This document shows positions 28,253-36,737 of a stretch of 64,000 nt of DNA, piece by piece (the stretch's first letter is position 1; the number at the start of each line of letters is the position of its first letter). A program made the position numbers and the translations under genes. The notes beneath the pieces are model-generated. The model ran no database searches. It had not been told where the DNA came from and worked only from the letters and a program-made list of their open reading frames with translations. Origin of the DNA: Planobispora rosea. Lineage in GTDB: Bacteria; Actinomycetota; Actinomycetes; Streptosporangiales; Streptosporangiaceae. The stretch is from the NCBI RefSeq assembly GCF_014648175.1, contig NZ_BMQP01000045.1:1-64000 (forward strand). The letters run 5' to 3'.

Positions 28253-30289
28253 GTGAACCACAGCAAGGTCGCCGAACTCGCGAACCACGCCTGGTCGGTC
28301 GCGGACCTGTTGCGCGGCGACTACAAGCAGTCCGACTACGGCAAGGTCATCCTGCCGCTCACGGTGCTGCGCCGTCTCGAATGTGTCCTGGCGCCCACGC
28401 GAGCCAAGGTCCTGGCCGAGAACAAGAGGGTGGAGGAACTGGGCCTCGACCCGGTTCTCTGGCTGACGAAGGCCTCGGGGCACAGCTTCTACAACACCAG
28501 CGAGTACACGCTCAAGAAGATCGCGGGCGACCCGGAGCATGCGGCCAAGCACCTGAGCGCCTACATCGGCGCGTTCTCCCCGAACGCCCAGGAGGTCATG
28601 GAGAAGTACGAGTTCGCCCAGCAGATCAGGCGGCTCGACGCGGCCGACCTGCTCTACCAGGTGGTGGGACGGTTCGCGGACCTGGACCTGCGCCCGGTGC
28701 GGCGGGACGTCGACGGCGAGGTGGTCATCGGCGAGGACGGCAAGCCGGTGGTCGTGGTCTCGAACCACGACATGGGCTACGTCTTCGAGGAGCTGATCCG
28801 GCGGTTCGCGGAGCAGTCCAACGAGACCGCCGGTGAGCACTTCACCCCCCGCGAGGTCATCGAGCTGATGGTCAACCTGCTGCTCGCCCCCGACGACGAC
28901 GTGCTGACCGTTCCCGGCGTCTCCCGTACGGTGCTGGACCCCGCCTGCGGCACCGGCGGCATGCTGACCGCGGCCGAGGAGCACATCCGCGCCCTGAACC
29001 CCGACGCCACCGTCGAGGCCTTCGGTCAGGAACTCAACCCCGAGTCCTGGGCCATCTGCCGTTCCGACTTGATGATCAAGGGGCACGATCCGGAGAACAT
29101 CAAGTTCGGCAACTCGTTCAGCGAGGACGGGCACCGCGGCAAGACCTTCGACTACCTGCTCGCCAATCCGCCGTTCGGGGTGGAGTGGAAGAAGGTCAAG
29201 GACGTCGTGGAGCGCGAGCACGAGAAGGAGGGGACGAGCGGCCGCTTCGGCGCCGGCCTGCCCCGTATCAACGACGGCTCGCTGCTCTTCCTCCAGCACA
29301 TGATCTCCAAGATGAAGCCGGTGGAGAAGGGCGGCAGCCGCATCGCCATCGTCTTCAACGGCTCCCCGCTGTTCACCGGCGCCGCCGGGTCCGGCGAGTC
29401 GGAGATCCGCCGGTGGATCCTGGAGAACGACTGGCTGGAGGGCATCGTGGCCCTGCCCGACCAGCTCTTCTACAACACCGGCATCTCCACCTACTTCTGG
29501 ATCCTCACCAACCGCAAGGACAAGGGCCACCGAGGCAAGGTTGTGCTGCTGGACGGCCGGGAGCACTGGGCGAAGATGCGCAAGTCGCTCGGCGACAAGC
29601 GCAAGTACCTCACCAAGGAGCACATCGCCGAGCTGACCCGGCTGTACGGCGAGGCCCTGCACGCCGCCGCCGACCCCGGGCACCCGCTGCACGGCAAGGT
29701 GAAGGTCTTCGCCAACGAGGACTTCGGCTACCGCCGGATCACCGTGGAGCGCCCGCTCAAGCTCCGCTTCGAGGTGACCGAGGCGACGTTGGACGCGATC
29801 CTGGCGTCGAAGGCCCTGGCCAAGCAGGTGGACGCGGCCGCGATGACGGAGGCGATCAAGCCGCTCGTCGGGCAGAGCTGGGAGGGGAAGCTCGCCGCTT
29901 TCGCCGGGGTGCGCGAGGCGATGGCCTCGGCCGGCATCCTCTGGCCGTCCACGCAGCCCTTCCTCACCGCGCTCCGCGACGTCATCGGCGTGCGCGACCC
30001 GGAGGGCGAGGTGCAGCTGAAGAAGGGCGAGCCCGAGCCCGACCCGGAGCTGCGCGACTACGAGAACGTCCCGCTGGACGAGGACGTGGAGGAGTATCTC
30101 CGGCGCGAGGTGCTGCCGCACGTGCCCGACGCCTGGATCGACCACGGCAAGACCAAGGTGGGTTACGAGATCCCCTTCACCCGTCACTTCTACGTGTACA
30201 AGCCGCCGCGCCCGCTGGCGGAGATCGACAAGGAGCTCAAGGCCCTGGAGGCCGAGATCCAGGCGCTGCTGGGGGAGGTGACGGAGTGA
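28253..30289 (+). CDS. hsdM: Type I restriction-modification methylase subunit
   Basis: A 678-aa M subunit of a type I system, methylating adenine in the sequence chosen by HsdS. An N-terminal HsdM helical domain (AELANHAWSVADLLRGDY) is followed by AdoMet motif I DPACGTGG (229-236) and catalytic NPPF (305-308). The GTG at 28253 was chosen over the ATG at 28235 because AAAGGA sits just before it and because M-N-H-S-K-x-A-E-L-A-N is the canonical HsdM N terminus. The stop overlaps the hsdS start (ATGA), so the genes are translationally coupled. Confidence 0.93.
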   Translation: MNHSKVAELANHAWSVADLLRGDYKQSDYGKVILPLTVLRRLECVLAPTRAKVLAENKRVEELGLDPVLWLTKASGHSFYNTSEYTLKKIAGDPEHAAKHLSAYIGAFSPNAQEVMEKYEFAQQIRRLDAADLLYQVVGRFADLDLRPVRRDVDGEVVIGEDGKPVVVVSNHDMGYVFEELIRRFAEQSNETAGEHFTPREVIELMVNLLLAPDDDVLTVPGVSRTVLDPACGTGGMLTAAEEHIRALNPDATVEAFGQELNPESWAICRSDLMIKGHDPENIKFGNSFSEDGHRGKTFDYLLANPPFGVEWKKVKDVVEREHEKEGTSGRFGAGLPRINDGSLLFLQHMISKMKPVEKGGSRIAIVFNGSPLFTGAAGSGESEIRRWILENDWLEGIVALPDQLFYNTGISTYFWILTNRKDKGHRGKVVLLDGREHWAKMRKSLGDKRKYLTKEHIAELTRLYGEALHAAADPGHPLHGKVKVFANEDFGYRRITVERPLKLRFEVTEATLDAILASKALAKQVDAAAMTEAIKPLVGQSWEGKLAAFAGVREAMASAGILWPSTQPFLTALRDVIGVRDPEGEVQLKKGEPEPDPELRDYENVPLDEDVEEYLRREVLPHVPDAWIDHGKTKVGYEIPFTRHFYVYKPPRPLAEIDKELKALEAEIQALLGEVTE

Positions 30290-31539
30290 TGACCGTGCGA
30301 CTGCGACATCTTGCGGCAGTTAATCCGCCGACGCCTGCTTTTGAGCGTCTCGCTGATCAAGAGGAACTCACTTTCCTTCCGATGGAAGCGGTATGGCCAG
30401 GGGAAAGGCTGGATATATCGCGCCGTCGAACCAAGGCGGAGGTTGTTACTGGGTACACGCGGTTTCAGGATGGTGACATCCTTGTTCCAAAGATCACGCC
30501 AACGTTTGAGGCGGGGAGAGCTGTACTGATCAATGGCCTTCACTCGGGGGTTGGAGCCGGAACGACAGAGCTTCATGTGCTCAGGCCAAGTCCGCGTATC
30601 GATCCTCGATTCCTCTTCTACGCGGTAAACACCCACAGCTTCCTTAAAATCGGAAAGTCGGAGATGTATGGCGTTGCAGGCCAGCAACGTGTTCCTGACG
30701 ACTTCCTGCGTAACCTGCCAGTGCGTCTACCTCCATTGGAGGAGCAGCGGCGCATCGCTGACTTCCTCGATGCCGAGACGGCCCGTATCGACAGGCTGGT
30801 CTTCTTGAGGGCTAGGCAGAAAGATCTTCTTGTGGAAGCGCTGATGGGGCGCGCCGCTGAGACCACAGGCCGTGTCGCAGTGCGGCAGGGGACATCTCCG
30901 GGTTCATGGGGCAGGGTTCCGCTCAGGCGGGCTGTGCGTTCTGTGCAGACGGGCAGCACGCCAGCAGGCTTGCGGGAAAACGATTCCGGCGACGTGGTGG
31001 AGGGGGGAGTGATGCCCTGGTATACACCCGCCGCCTTGAATGAGTTCATGTCTGTCGGACGTGCCGACAAGGCGGCTGATGTCGCCGAGACGGGCGGGAT
31101 CCCTGTTTTCCTCCCCGGGAGCATCTTGGTGGTCGGCATAGGCGAGTCGCTCGGCAAGGTCGGCTACCTTGATCATCGGGCTACCGGAAATCAGCAGCTT
31201 ACAGCTCTCCATCCAGCGGAGTCGGTGGACGGGAGGTTCATCGCGTGGCAGCTATGGGCGGCCTATGAGGAAATCAGGGCTTGGGCTCAGTACTCAAGGA
31301 TCCGCATTATCAACAACGACGTCCTGAAGTCGTTCCCTATAGCTCTCCCTCCTGTTGAGGTGCAGGTTGCGGTGAGGAAAGGCCTTGATTCCGATAAGCA
31401 GAATCTCGATCGTCTTCGCGATGCGGCGGACAGATTTTCGAAGCTTATGGCCGAGCGCCGACAGGCCCTCATCACGGCGGCCGTCACCGGGCAGTTCGAC
31501 GTGTCGTCCGCCAGTGGCCGGGGGATCGAGGTGCCATGA
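30289..31539 (+). CDS. hsdS: Type I restriction specificity subunit
   Basis: A 416-aa S subunit with two variable target-recognition domains (about 1-150 and 200-360) separated by conserved helices: LPPLEEQRRIADFLDAETARID after the first domain and LPPVEVQVAVRKGLD plus RRQALITAAVTGQFDV after the second. It sets the bipartite recognition sequence, which cannot be read from the protein. Base composition in the variable parts is clearly less GC-rich than in the flanking genes, consistent with exchange of recognition domains by transfer. It starts within the hsdM stop and its own stop overlaps the ATPase start. Confidence 0.92.
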   Translation: MTVRLRHLAAVNPPTPAFERLADQEELTFLPMEAVWPGERLDISRRRTKAEVVTGYTRFQDGDILVPKITPTFEAGRAVLINGLHSGVGAGTTELHVLRPSPRIDPRFLFYAVNTHSFLKIGKSEMYGVAGQQRVPDDFLRNLPVRLPPLEEQRRIADFLDAETARIDRLVFLRARQKDLLVEALMGRAAETTGRVAVRQGTSPGSWGRVPLRRAVRSVQTGSTPAGLRENDSGDVVEGGVMPWYTPAALNEFMSVGRADKAADVAETGGIPVFLPGSILVVGIGESLGKVGYLDHRATGNQQLTALHPAESVDGRFIAWQLWAAYEEIRAWAQYSRIRIINNDVLKSFPIALPPVEVQVAVRKGLDSDKQNLDRLRDAADRFSKLMAERRQALITAAVTGQFDVSSASGRGIEVP

Positions 31540-32807
31540 CCGACACGCCTGAGCAGGCATCGCCGTTCGTCTCCCGGGTCCGGGTGAAGGGGTTCCGCTC
31601 CCTCGCCGACTGCGACGTCCGGCTGGGGCCGTTGACCGTGCTGGCCGGGTTCAACGCGGCGGGCAAGTCGAACGTCGTCGACGCGCTGCGCTTCGTGCGC
31701 GACGCCGCCGCGCACTCCGTGGGGCAGGCCCTGGCGGACCGCGGCGGCCTGGACTCCGTGCTGACGCGAGCCCGCCCCGCGGCGGGCGGGCGGGCGGCGA
31801 CGTCGTTCGCCATCGCCCTGGAGCTGTCGCTCGGCGAGGCGGGCGGGACCGCCTCCTATGAGGTGGAGATCGGCCGTGATCCGGCGGGGGAGCACTCCCA
31901 CCTCGTGCTCCGGGAGGCCTGCACCCTGTGGCTCCCCGGCGAGGAGGTCTCCTTCACCGCGGATCTGGATGGCGATGGGCAGCGGGTGGTCCGCGGTGGG
32001 ATCCCGGGCGCGCGGCTCGGGCCGGAGGAGCTGCTGCTGCCGATCGTGGGCCGCCTGGCCCCCTACGAGGTCCTGCTCCGCTCGCTGCTGGCCGCGCGCT
32101 TCTACGAGCTGGACCCCGATGTCCTGCGCTCCCTGGACGAGACCCGGACCAGGCGGTCCCGGCTCGGCGAGCGCGGTGAGCACCTCGGGCAGGTGCTCGG
32201 CCTCCTGGCGCGGGACCACCCCGCGTACAAGGAGTCCCTGGACGAGTACCTGCGGGCGCTGATCCCCCTCTCACTCGGGGTGGACCGGCGGCTCCAGGGG
32301 GACTACGCCACGATCCAGGCCAGGTTCTGGACCGGTGAGCCGGTCCTGCCGTACTGGACGGCCGTCGCCGAGGACGCGGTCCATGCCGGGGACCCGCACG
32401 TTGAGGTGTTCCAGCGGGAGCAGCTCTCCGAGGGTACGGTCCGGGCCGCGGGGGTGCTCGCCGTACTGCACCAACCCGATGTGCTGACCGGCGCCGTCCC
32501 CCTCGTCGTCATCGAGGAGCCGGAGAAGGCGATCCACCCCTCCCACGTCGGTGTGCTCCTCGCGGCGCTCAAGGAGGCGTCCGAACGGACCCAGGTGATC
32601 GTGACGACGCAGAGTTCGGACCTCCTGGACACCGAGGAGGCCCACCCGTCCCAGCTACGGATTGTGGAGATGGTGGACGGGGTGACGCGCATCGGGGAGC
32701 TGAGCGACTACACGCAGCGCCATCTGATCGAGCGCCCGTCGCAACTACCCGAGATGCACCGGCAGGGGCAGCTGCGTCCGGCGAACCCCGCCGAGCGGGA
32801 GGTGTGA
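31536..32807 (+). CDS. RecF/OLD-like AAA ATPase
   Basis: A 423-aa ABC-type AAA ATPase (AAA_15/21, OLD-like). Walker A lies in AGFNAAGKSN (37-46), after the typical VRVKGFRSLADCDV strand; Walker B is LVVIEEPEKAIHP, followed by VIVTTQSSDLLD. It has no Toprim domain of its own, but the next gene encodes a Toprim-like protein, so the pair probably forms a split OLD-type ATPase-nuclease. It is inserted between hsdS and hsdR with ATGA/GTGA overlaps on both sides, so it is made in step with the restriction subunits. Confidence 0.85.
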   Translation: MTDTPEQASPFVSRVRVKGFRSLADCDVRLGPLTVLAGFNAAGKSNVVDALRFVRDAAAHSVGQALADRGGLDSVLTRARPAAGGRAATSFAIALELSLGEAGGTASYEVEIGRDPAGEHSHLVLREACTLWLPGEEVSFTADLDGDGQRVVRGGIPGARLGPEELLLPIVGRLAPYEVLLRSLLAARFYELDPDVLRSLDETRTRRSRLGERGEHLGQVLGLLARDHPAYKESLDEYLRALIPLSLGVDRRLQGDYATIQARFWTGEPVLPYWTAVAEDAVHAGDPHVEVFQREQLSEGTVRAAGVLAVLHQPDVLTGAVPLVVIEEPEKAIHPSHVGVLLAALKEASERTQVIVTTQSSDLLDTEEAHPSQLRIVEMVDGVTRIGELSDYTQRHLIERPSQLPEMHRQGQLRPANPAEREV

Positions 32808-33415
32808 GCGCTGTGGGGAGCCCTGTCCGCATCGCCACCCTCGTGGAAGGGCACGGTGAGGTCGAGGCCCTGCCCGTGCTGCTGCGCAGGATCGCCGCCG
32901 AGGTCGCCCCGCATCTGTGGGTGGACGTCCCCGCACCCCACCGGGTCGGCCGGGACTCGCTGCTGGCCGCGCACGGGATCGAGTCGGCCCTCGACCGGCT
33001 CGTCGTCGGCGTCGAGGGCGTGACCGGCGTTCTCGTCCTGCTCGACGCCGACGATGACTGCCCGGCTGAGCTGGGCCCCGGCCTCCTGGCCAGGGCCCAA
33101 GCGGCTAGACCCGATGTGCCGTCCGCGGTCGTGCTGGCGAACAGGGAGTTCGAGGCGTGGTTCCTGGCCGCGGCCCCCTCGCTCGGCGGACGGCGGGGAC
33201 TCGCCGCCGACCTTCAGACGCCGCCCGACCCCGAGAAGCCGCGGGGATGCAAGGAGTGGCTGACCAGGCACCGGACGGACGGTCGCCCCTACGACCCGCG
33301 CAAGCACCAGGCCGGCCTGGCGGCCGTCTTCGACCTGCACCTGGCGCGGGCGAACGCGCCGTCGTTCGACAAGTTCTGGCGTGACGTCGAGTATCTGATC
33401 ACCGGGAAGAGGTAG
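32804..33415 (+). CDS. DUF4276 family, Toprim-like protein
   Basis: A 203-aa DUF4276 protein, a Toprim-like fold. The first acidic motif LVEGHGEVEALP (E15, E19) and the second LLDADDDCP carry the metal-binding residues expected of Toprim nucleases; NREFEAWFLA is also typical. It begins GTG at 32804, overlapping the ATPase stop by 4 bp. By analogy with OLD-family pairs, it would supply the nuclease activity licensed by the ATPase. Nuclease activity is inferred from residues only. Confidence 0.8.
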   Translation: MSAVGSPVRIATLVEGHGEVEALPVLLRRIAAEVAPHLWVDVPAPHRVGRDSLLAAHGIESALDRLVVGVEGVTGVLVLLDADDDCPAELGPGLLARAQAARPDVPSAVVLANREFEAWFLAAAPSLGGRRGLAADLQTPPDPEKPRGCKEWLTRHRTDGRPYDPRKHQAGLAAVFDLHLARANAPSFDKFWRDVEYLITGKR

Positions 33416-33423
33416 ATCCCCCC

Positions 33424-36400
33424 ATGAGTCCCATCCACCACGAGTCGGCGTTCGGCGACGCGATCGTCTCCTCGATGCGCGCCAGTGGCTGGCGGCTCGG
33501 CCTGAGCTCCGACTACCGGCCCGACCTCGGGCTGGACACGGCTGAGCTGTTCACGTTCATCGGCGACACCCAGGCCGACGACTGGCACGATCTGGTCACC
33601 GCCTACGGCGGCGATGTCGAGGCCGCGCAGCAGGGCTTCGCCAGGCGGCTCGACCAGGCGATCGCCGCTGACGGCCTCCTCGAGGTGCTGCGCAAGGGCG
33701 TCAAGGACCGCGGGGTGCGGCTCCGGGTGGCGTACTTCAAACCGTCGCTGGTGACGTCCGAGGAGATCCTGAGCGACTACCGCAAGAACCGGCTGACCGT
33801 GGTCCGCGAGCTGGAGTACGCGGCCAAGCAGAAGGACAAGGGCAACCGGCTCGACCTTGCGCTGTTCCTCAACGGCATCCCGGTGGCGACCGCGGAGCTG
33901 AAGAACCCGCTCACCGGCCAGGGGGTGGAGGACGCAAAGAAGCAGTACCGGACCGACCGCGACCCCACGGAGCCGATCTTCTCGCGGCGGGCGGTGGCGA
34001 ACTTCGCGGTCGACCCCGACCTGGTCTTCGTCGCCACGCGGCTGCGCGGGGACAAGACCGTCTTCCTGCCGTTCAACCAGGGATCGGAAGGGCCGGGCAG
34101 GCCGGGTGGCAAGGGGAACCCGAAGGCCGTGAAGTCCGGAACATACGCCACCTCCTATCTGTGGGAGGAGATCTGGCAGCCGGACAACTGGCTCGACCTG
34201 CTGGAGCGCTACGTCCACCTGCACAAGGAGAAGGGGCCAGACGGGCGGACCACCAAGCGGATCATCTTCCCCCGCTACCACCAGTGGCACGTCGTGCGAT
34301 CCCTGACCGACCACGTCGCCCGCCACGGCGCCGGGCACAACTACCTCGTCATGGCGTCGGCCGGCTCGGGCAAGTCGAACACGATCGCCTGGCTCGGCTA
34401 CCGGCTCTCGTCCCTGCACACCCCCACCGATCCCGCGCTCCTCGACCCCGAGGCCGTGGCAAAGGGCCTCAAGCCCGGGGAGCCGGTGTTCGACAAGATC
34501 CTCATCATCACCGACCGGCGGAACCTGGACGCCCAGCTCCGCGACACGGTCGGCAGCTTCGAGCAGACGGCCGGACTCGTCGTGGCGATCGACGAGAAGC
34601 GGGGCGCCAAGTCCGAGCAGCTCGCCGCCGCCCTGTCCCGGGAGACCGGGAAGATCATCACGGTGACGCTGCAGACCTTCCCCGCTCTCCTGGACTATCT
34701 ACGGCGCACGCCGATCGAGATCAAGGGCCGCAGGTTCGCGATCATCGTGGACGAGGCGCACTCCTCGCAGTCCGGGGACGCGGCCACCGCGGTCCGCGAC
34801 GCGCTGCGCGACCTGGGCCTGGACTCCGACAGCGACGAGGCGGGCGCGACCAGCCTCCCCGCGGCGCCCGCCGTACCGGACGGAAAGAGCGAGGACACCG
34901 ACGCCAAGCTCAAGGAGAGGGCGGCCCGGCGCGGGATGAGCGCCAACCTGTCGTACTTCGCGTTCACCGCGACGCCCAAAGCCAAGACGCTGGAACTGTT
35001 CGGCACGCTCGGCGAGGACGGGGTCTACCGGCCGTTCCACACCTACGCGATGCGCCAGGCCATCGAGGAGGGCTTCATCCTCGACCCGCTCGCGAACTAC
35101 ATCACCTACAACACGTACTGGAAGCTGGTCAACAACAACCCGGAGGAGCGGGAGGTCGACCCAGTCAAAGCGAACCCGCTGCTCGCCCGGTACGCGCTCA
35201 CCCACGAATCGACCGTGGCGCAGCACGCGCAGGTGATCGTGGAGCACTTCCAGGCCCATACCGCCGGCCGGCTCGGCGGCCGGGCCAAGGCGATGGTGGT
35301 GACCGCCTCCCGGCACAGCGCCGTGCAGATGGCCCGCTCCATCAAGCGCTACATCGGTGACCGCGGATACCAGGGCATCGGGGTGCTGGTGGCGTTCTCC
35401 GGGACGCTCGTTTACGACGGCGAGGAGACGAGCGAGTCCAAGGAGAACGGCGGCCTGCCGGAGCCGGCGTTGCCGAAGGCGTTCGCCTACACGCGCGCCG
35501 ACGACAAGTCCGTGCAGCCGGGCGGGCCGGGGCAGCCCGAGTACCGGATCCTCGTGGTCGCCGAGAAGTACCAGACGGGCTTCGACCAGCCGCTGCTGAC
35601 CACGATGTACGTCAACAAGAAGCTCACCGGGATCAACGCGGTCCAGACGCTGTCACGGCTGAACCGAACCATGGACATCAAGTCCCAGAGCGACCTGGCC
35701 GTACTCGACTTCGTCAACGACGCCGAGGACATCCAGGATGCCTTCCGGCCGTACTTCGAGGAGGCGCAGGCCTTCCCCACCGACCCCAACCTGCTGTACA
35801 CCGCCCAGGCCAGGGTGATGTCCGTACCGATCCTGGTCGAGGCGGAGATGCAGGCCTTCGCCGCCGCATACCTCGCCGCGGAGGAGAAGGCCGCAGGTGA
35901 CCAGGGGAAGTGGATCAAGCTCCATGCGGAGCTGTACCGGCTCCTCGCGCCCGCCTGCGAGAGATTCTCCGCCCTGCTGCACAGCGAGGACGAGGACGAA
36001 CGCGAGTCCGCGGAGGAATTCCGGGCCGATCTGAATGACTACGTCCGTAAGTATGCCTTCCTCTCCCAGATCGTGCCCTACAGCGACGAGGAGCTCGAGC
36101 GCCTCCACCTGTTCGGGCGGCACCTGCTGAACCGCCTGGAACGGCGTGACGACGGCAGCGTGGACATCGGCGAGATCGACCTCACACATCTGCGCGTCGA
36201 GAAGACCGGCGAGCACGATGTCAGCCTCACCGCGGAAGGCCCGGAGACGCTGAGGGGGTTCGGCGACGGGCGCGGCGGCGGCAGGGAAGTGGAGAAGACG
36301 CCGCTCTCCGAGCTGGTCGAGAGGTTCAACGAGCGGTTCGGTACGGAGTTCACCGAACAGGACCTGATCAAGCCCTTCGAGGAGACGATCAAGAATGAGA

Positions 36401-36627
36401 AGGTCCAGCTCGCGGCCGTCGCCAACGCCGACGAGGAGAACTTCGGCTTCGTCTTCGACCGGGTCTTCGAGGAGAAAATGATGGAGCACTTCGACACCAT
36501 CGCGGACCTGGGACGCAAGTACTTCGGCCCGGATCCGGACTTCCGCAGTTCGCTCAACCGCAGCGCCCGCAGTGCCGCGTGGAATCTCATCCGCCGCCAG
36601 CAGGGGATCGGGGACGACGTCAGGTGA
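33424..36627 (+). CDS. hsdR: Type I restriction endonuclease subunit
   Basis: The 1067-aa R subunit, which translocates and cuts unmodified DNA as part of the HsdRMS complex. The N-terminal nuclease carries a PD-ExK core (NRLDLALFLNGIPVATAELKN broken over residues 143-162). The motor follows with Walker A ASAGSGKS, the DEAH box IVDEAHSSQ, FAFTATPKAKT (motif III) and VAEKYQTGFDQP with QTLSRLNR (motifs V-VI), then a helical C terminus that contacts HsdM. Length and order are standard. It lies 8 bp after the DUF4276 gene and finishes the operon. Confidence 0.93.
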   Translation: MSPIHHESAFGDAIVSSMRASGWRLGLSSDYRPDLGLDTAELFTFIGDTQADDWHDLVTAYGGDVEAAQQGFARRLDQAIAADGLLEVLRKGVKDRGVRLRVAYFKPSLVTSEEILSDYRKNRLTVVRELEYAAKQKDKGNRLDLALFLNGIPVATAELKNPLTGQGVEDAKKQYRTDRDPTEPIFSRRAVANFAVDPDLVFVATRLRGDKTVFLPFNQGSEGPGRPGGKGNPKAVKSGTYATSYLWEEIWQPDNWLDLLERYVHLHKEKGPDGRTTKRIIFPRYHQWHVVRSLTDHVARHGAGHNYLVMASAGSGKSNTIAWLGYRLSSLHTPTDPALLDPEAVAKGLKPGEPVFDKILIITDRRNLDAQLRDTVGSFEQTAGLVVAIDEKRGAKSEQLAAALSRETGKIITVTLQTFPALLDYLRRTPIEIKGRRFAIIVDEAHSSQSGDAATAVRDALRDLGLDSDSDEAGATSLPAAPAVPDGKSEDTDAKLKERAARRGMSANLSYFAFTATPKAKTLELFGTLGEDGVYRPFHTYAMRQAIEEGFILDPLANYITYNTYWKLVNNNPEEREVDPVKANPLLARYALTHESTVAQHAQVIVEHFQAHTAGRLGGRAKAMVVTASRHSAVQMARSIKRYIGDRGYQGIGVLVAFSGTLVYDGEETSESKENGGLPEPALPKAFAYTRADDKSVQPGGPGQPEYRILVVAEKYQTGFDQPLLTTMYVNKKLTGINAVQTLSRLNRTMDIKSQSDLAVLDFVNDAEDIQDAFRPYFEEAQAFPTDPNLLYTAQARVMSVPILVEAEMQAFAAAYLAAEEKAAGDQGKWIKLHAELYRLLAPACERFSALLHSEDEDERESAEEFRADLNDYVRKYAFLSQIVPYSDEELERLHLFGRHLLNRLERRDDGSVDIGEIDLTHLRVEKTGEHDVSLTAEGPETLRGFGDGRGGGREVEKTPLSELVERFNERFGTEFTEQDLIKPFEETIKNEKVQLAAVANADEENFGFVFDRVFEEKMMEHFDTIADLGRKYFGPDPDFRSSLNRSARSAAWNLIRRQQGIGDDVR

Positions 36628-36737
36628 CATGCGCCGCTGCTCCCGTGAGGGTGGGGGACCAGCGGTGATGAGTGGTTCCCTGGACGGCGGACGGCCTGAA
36701 AGATCAAACTGGTCCCATAAACGGGAGCAGGGGTGAG

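Noticed and set aside
20849..36627. DISARM or BREX system
   Set aside because: Helicase, PLD domain, methylase and kinase occur together, but no DUF1998 (DrmB), PglZ, BrxA/B or BrxC-like protein is present and the methylases fit type I and orphan classes.
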